A stretch of 64,000 nt of DNA from Candidatus Pelagibacter communis (GTDB lineage Bacteria; Pseudomonadota; Alphaproteobacteria; Pelagibacterales; Pelagibacteraceae). The notes under the pieces are model-generated. The model saw only the letters and a program-made list of their open reading frames with translations, was not told where the DNA came from and made no database searches. Made by a program: the position numbers and the translations under genes. The stretch covers positions 1 through 64,000 of the forward strand of contig NZ_CVSI01000073.1 in assembly GCF_001179985.1 (NCBI RefSeq). The letters run 5' to 3'. Positions 62,506 through 64,000 of this stretch are shown here, one piece after another (positions within the stretch are counted from its first letter, which is position 1; each line of letters opens with the position of its first letter).

Positions 62506-64000
62506 TATGCTATAAAATTAATATTTTTTTGTTTGAATTTTTCTCTCTCTTCGTGTCTATCAATTACAACTTTAAACAATTTTTTAGCCATCGGAGCAGC
62601 AGTCGAACCGCCAGAGCCGCCATGTTCTATAAAAACGCTCATTGCATATCTTGGATTTTTGTAAGGTCCAAATGCTATATAAAGAGCGTGATCTCTGTCT
62701 TCATAAGGAATTTGGGAGATATCTAAATCAAGCTCTCTTTGAGCCTCAGTTATTCTTTTTACCTGTGAGGTTCCTGTTTTTCCCGCAAACTGATATTTCT
62801 TATCTTCAATTCTTGAAGAAAAAGATGTCCCCCTAGCCTCATTTGTAGAAGCAAACATTGCTTCCAAAACAAATTTTACATTTTCTTGATTTCTAAAAAG
62901 AGGGCTATACAAATTATCATCTTTACTAGATGACATTCCAAGATCCACCAATGCATCATCAAAATCTGGGCCCTGTATTTTTTTTTCTAAATTTTTACTC
63001 ATTTTAGATTTAATATCCTCAAAAGTTAAATCATCTTTATTTACAATTAATTTTGGATTTATTTTAAAACCACCATTAGCTAGTTGGGCTGTCATAAGAC
63101 ATAGCTGTAATGGAGTAGTTTGGATATATCCTTGACCAATACCTGTTATAAGTGTCTCACCAAGAACCCACCCTCTACCAAGAGCATTTTTTTTCCATTC
63201 TGTTGAAGGAACTAAACCAGCTTTCTCTTCATTAAAAATATTGTTAAAGACCTTATTCCCTAATCCAAATTTTTTTGCAGTTTCATTTAGACGATCAACT
63301 CCCAATCTTCTAGACATTTCATAAAAAAAAGTATCACATGAAACTTTTAGAGCATCTCTAAGATTGACAACTCCATGCCCTTTCTTTTTCCAACAGTTAT
63401 ATGTTTGCCCATACATCTCAATTTTTCCTGAACAATTAACTTTAAAATAAGGGGAGATAACATTATTTTCTAACGCTGATAGTGCAACGATCGGTTTTAT
63501 TGTTGAACCAGGAGGATATAATCCTGTAATCGATCTATTTATAAGTGGTTTTTTTGGATCACTTTTAATTGCTTCCCAATTTTCATAACTTATTCCATAT
63601 AAAAATAAATTTGGATCAAAGGACGGTGATGAATGCATTGCAAGTATATCTCCAGTGTATATATCCATAACACTTATCGATCCTGCTTTATCTTTTAAAA
63701 GATCGTTGCACTTCTGTTGAATTTTTGTATCAACTGTTAATCTTATAGATTTACCTTTTTGGCCCTCTATGTGGTCTATTTGTTTTATTCTTTTACCATA
63801 TGCATTGACTTCGTATCTTTGAACTCCATTCATGCCTATCAAATCGTTTTCTAAAGATCTCTCTAATCCAATTTTTCCAACTCTCAATCCGGGAACATGT
63901 TTTTTTTTAATTTCATCATTATTTGCAAGATCATTTTGACTTGCTTGTGCAACGTATCCTAAAAGATGAGTATAATTTTCATTGTAAGGATAATTTCTTG
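62505..64000 (-). CDS. mrdA: Penicillin-binding protein 2 (N-terminus beyond window)
   Basis: The frame is open from the window edge, so about 497 C-terminal residues are visible and the start is missing. The part before 63887 reads NYTHLLGYVAQASQNDL and then LRVGKIGLERS, a continuation of the PBP2 pedestal, so the TTG at 63887 is not the start. The transpeptidase has GLYPPGSTIKPIVALSALE (SxxK serine), KVSCDTFFYEMSRRLG (SxD variant of SxN) and FAGKTGTSQV (KTG). The chain ends FKQKNINFIA. It works with RodA, encoded next. Confidence 0.95.
   Translation of the reverse strand, partial: RNYPYNENYTHLLGYVAQASQNDLANNDEIKKKHVPGLRVGKIGLERSLENDLIGMNGVQRYEVNAYGKRIKQIDHIEGQKGKSIRLTVDTKIQQKCNDLLKDKAGSISVMDIYTGDILAMHSSPSFDPNLFLYGISYENWEAIKSDPKKPLINRSITGLYPPGSTIKPIVALSALENNVISPYFKVNCSGKIEMYGQTYNCWKKKGHGVVNLRDALKVSCDTFFYEMSRRLGVDRLNETAKKFGLGNKVFNNIFNEEKAGLVPSTEWKKNALGRGWVLGETLITGIGQGYIQTTPLQLCLMTAQLANGGFKINPKLIVNKDDLTFEDIKSKMSKNLEKKIQGPDFDDALVDLGMSSSKDDNLYSPLFRNQENVKFVLEAMFASTNEARGTSFSSRIEDKKYQFAGKTGTSQVKRITEAQRELDLDISQIPYEDRDHALYIAFGPYKNPRYAMSVFIEHGGSGGSTAAPMAKKLFKVVIDRHEEREKFKQKNINFIA

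Noticed and set aside
63885-63887. TTG at 63887 as the start of the penicillin-binding protein gene
   Set aside because: The frame continues upstream to the window edge with typical PBP2 sequence, so the true start lies outside.
1-64000. tRNA or rRNA genes, insertion sequences, prophage genes, CRISPR arrays, attachment sites
   Set aside because: I looked in the intergenic gaps and for transposase, integrase or Cas-like proteins and direct repeats and saw none; a tRNA scan was not possible here.

Overview
The window is a dense, AT-rich stretch of chromosome (about 30% GC by eye) with roughly 66 protein genes and no rRNA, tRNA, insertion sequence, phage gene or CRISPR array that I can see. No gap between genes exceeds about 200 bases. 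Genes often overlap by 1 to 11 bases (ATGA, TAATG), even in convergent pairs. With the gene content (DmdA-like/MTHFR pair, alphaproteobacterial gshA type, PotABCD-like transporter, autotransporters, class I photolyase, very streamlined spacing), this points to a marine SAR11 (Pelagibacterales) alphaproteobacterium. That assignment is inference from content and style, not from a marker gene.

Layout. 1-3300: two outer-surface proteins on the minus strand, one a beta-propeller with an autotransporter-like C-terminus (cut by the window edge), one a beta-solenoid autotransporter. 3342-6686: a small APS-kinase-like P-loop protein, then a plus-strand folate C1 module (MTHFR-like plus a long DmdA/GcvT-like protein), a 34-residue membrane microprotein and a Yip1-like membrane protein. 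6683-10073: a four-gene minus-strand operon (M19-like protein, a 553-residue unknown, a DUF3726-like protein, a 52-residue CxxC/CxxC protein) that matches no pathway I know. 10121-16106: purE-purK, an MBL-fold hydrolase, a GNAT, a methyltransferase-like protein and formate-THF ligase. 16098-20126: gshB-gshA-GATase-gpsA on the minus strand, i.e. glutathione synthesis with a class I amidotransferase. 20223-23165: a two-subunit GMC dehydrogenase with a well-marked promoter, leader and terminator, then glyoxalase I. 23300-28620: diaminopropionate ammonia-lyase, photolyase, yjbQ, cupin-like, bamB, yfgM-like. 28622-36780: aconitase, csaA, M20 deacetylase, aldehyde dehydrogenase, agmatinase family, a secreted HExxH protein and a membrane-anchored cyclophilin. 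36773-45417: a minus-strand locus with EutA-like and EutD/DoeA-like enzymes, a PotABCD-like ABC transporter and a FadN-type beta-oxidation protein. 45515-51868: an amino-acid-type binding protein, panB, 5-oxoprolinase subunits pxpC/pxpB and (divergent) pxpA, a TPR protein, TerC, and a secreted gamma-glutamylcyclotransferase-like protein. 51869-54963: GNAT-like, proC, lysE-type exporter behind a structured leader, then a TIGR03643-like protein, glutaredoxin and a small lipoprotein. 54972-57886: an ammonium-transporter/PP2C fusion with a secreted HMA protein and a small membrane protein. 57936-64000: mrdA(PBP2)-rodA followed in one run by a DadA-like oxidase, EamA exporter, HDAC-family deacetylase and msrB.

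Themes that link the genes: (1) glutathione and 5-oxoproline: synthesis (gshA, gshB), possible turnover (GATase, gamma-glutamylcyclotransferase) and 5-oxoproline hydrolysis (pxpABC), plus glyoxalase I and glutaredoxin; (2) folate one-carbon flow: a MTHFR/DmdA-like pair, formate-THF ligase and panB; (3) uptake and breakdown of small nitrogen compounds: the ABC transporter with EutA/EutD-like enzymes, agmatinase, aldehyde dehydrogenase, diaminopropionate ammonia-lyase, ammonium transporter. The strongest candidates for undescribed biology are the ammonium transporter fused to a SpoIIE/RsbU-type phosphatase, and the four-gene unknown operon whose M19-like member has lost half of its metal ligands.
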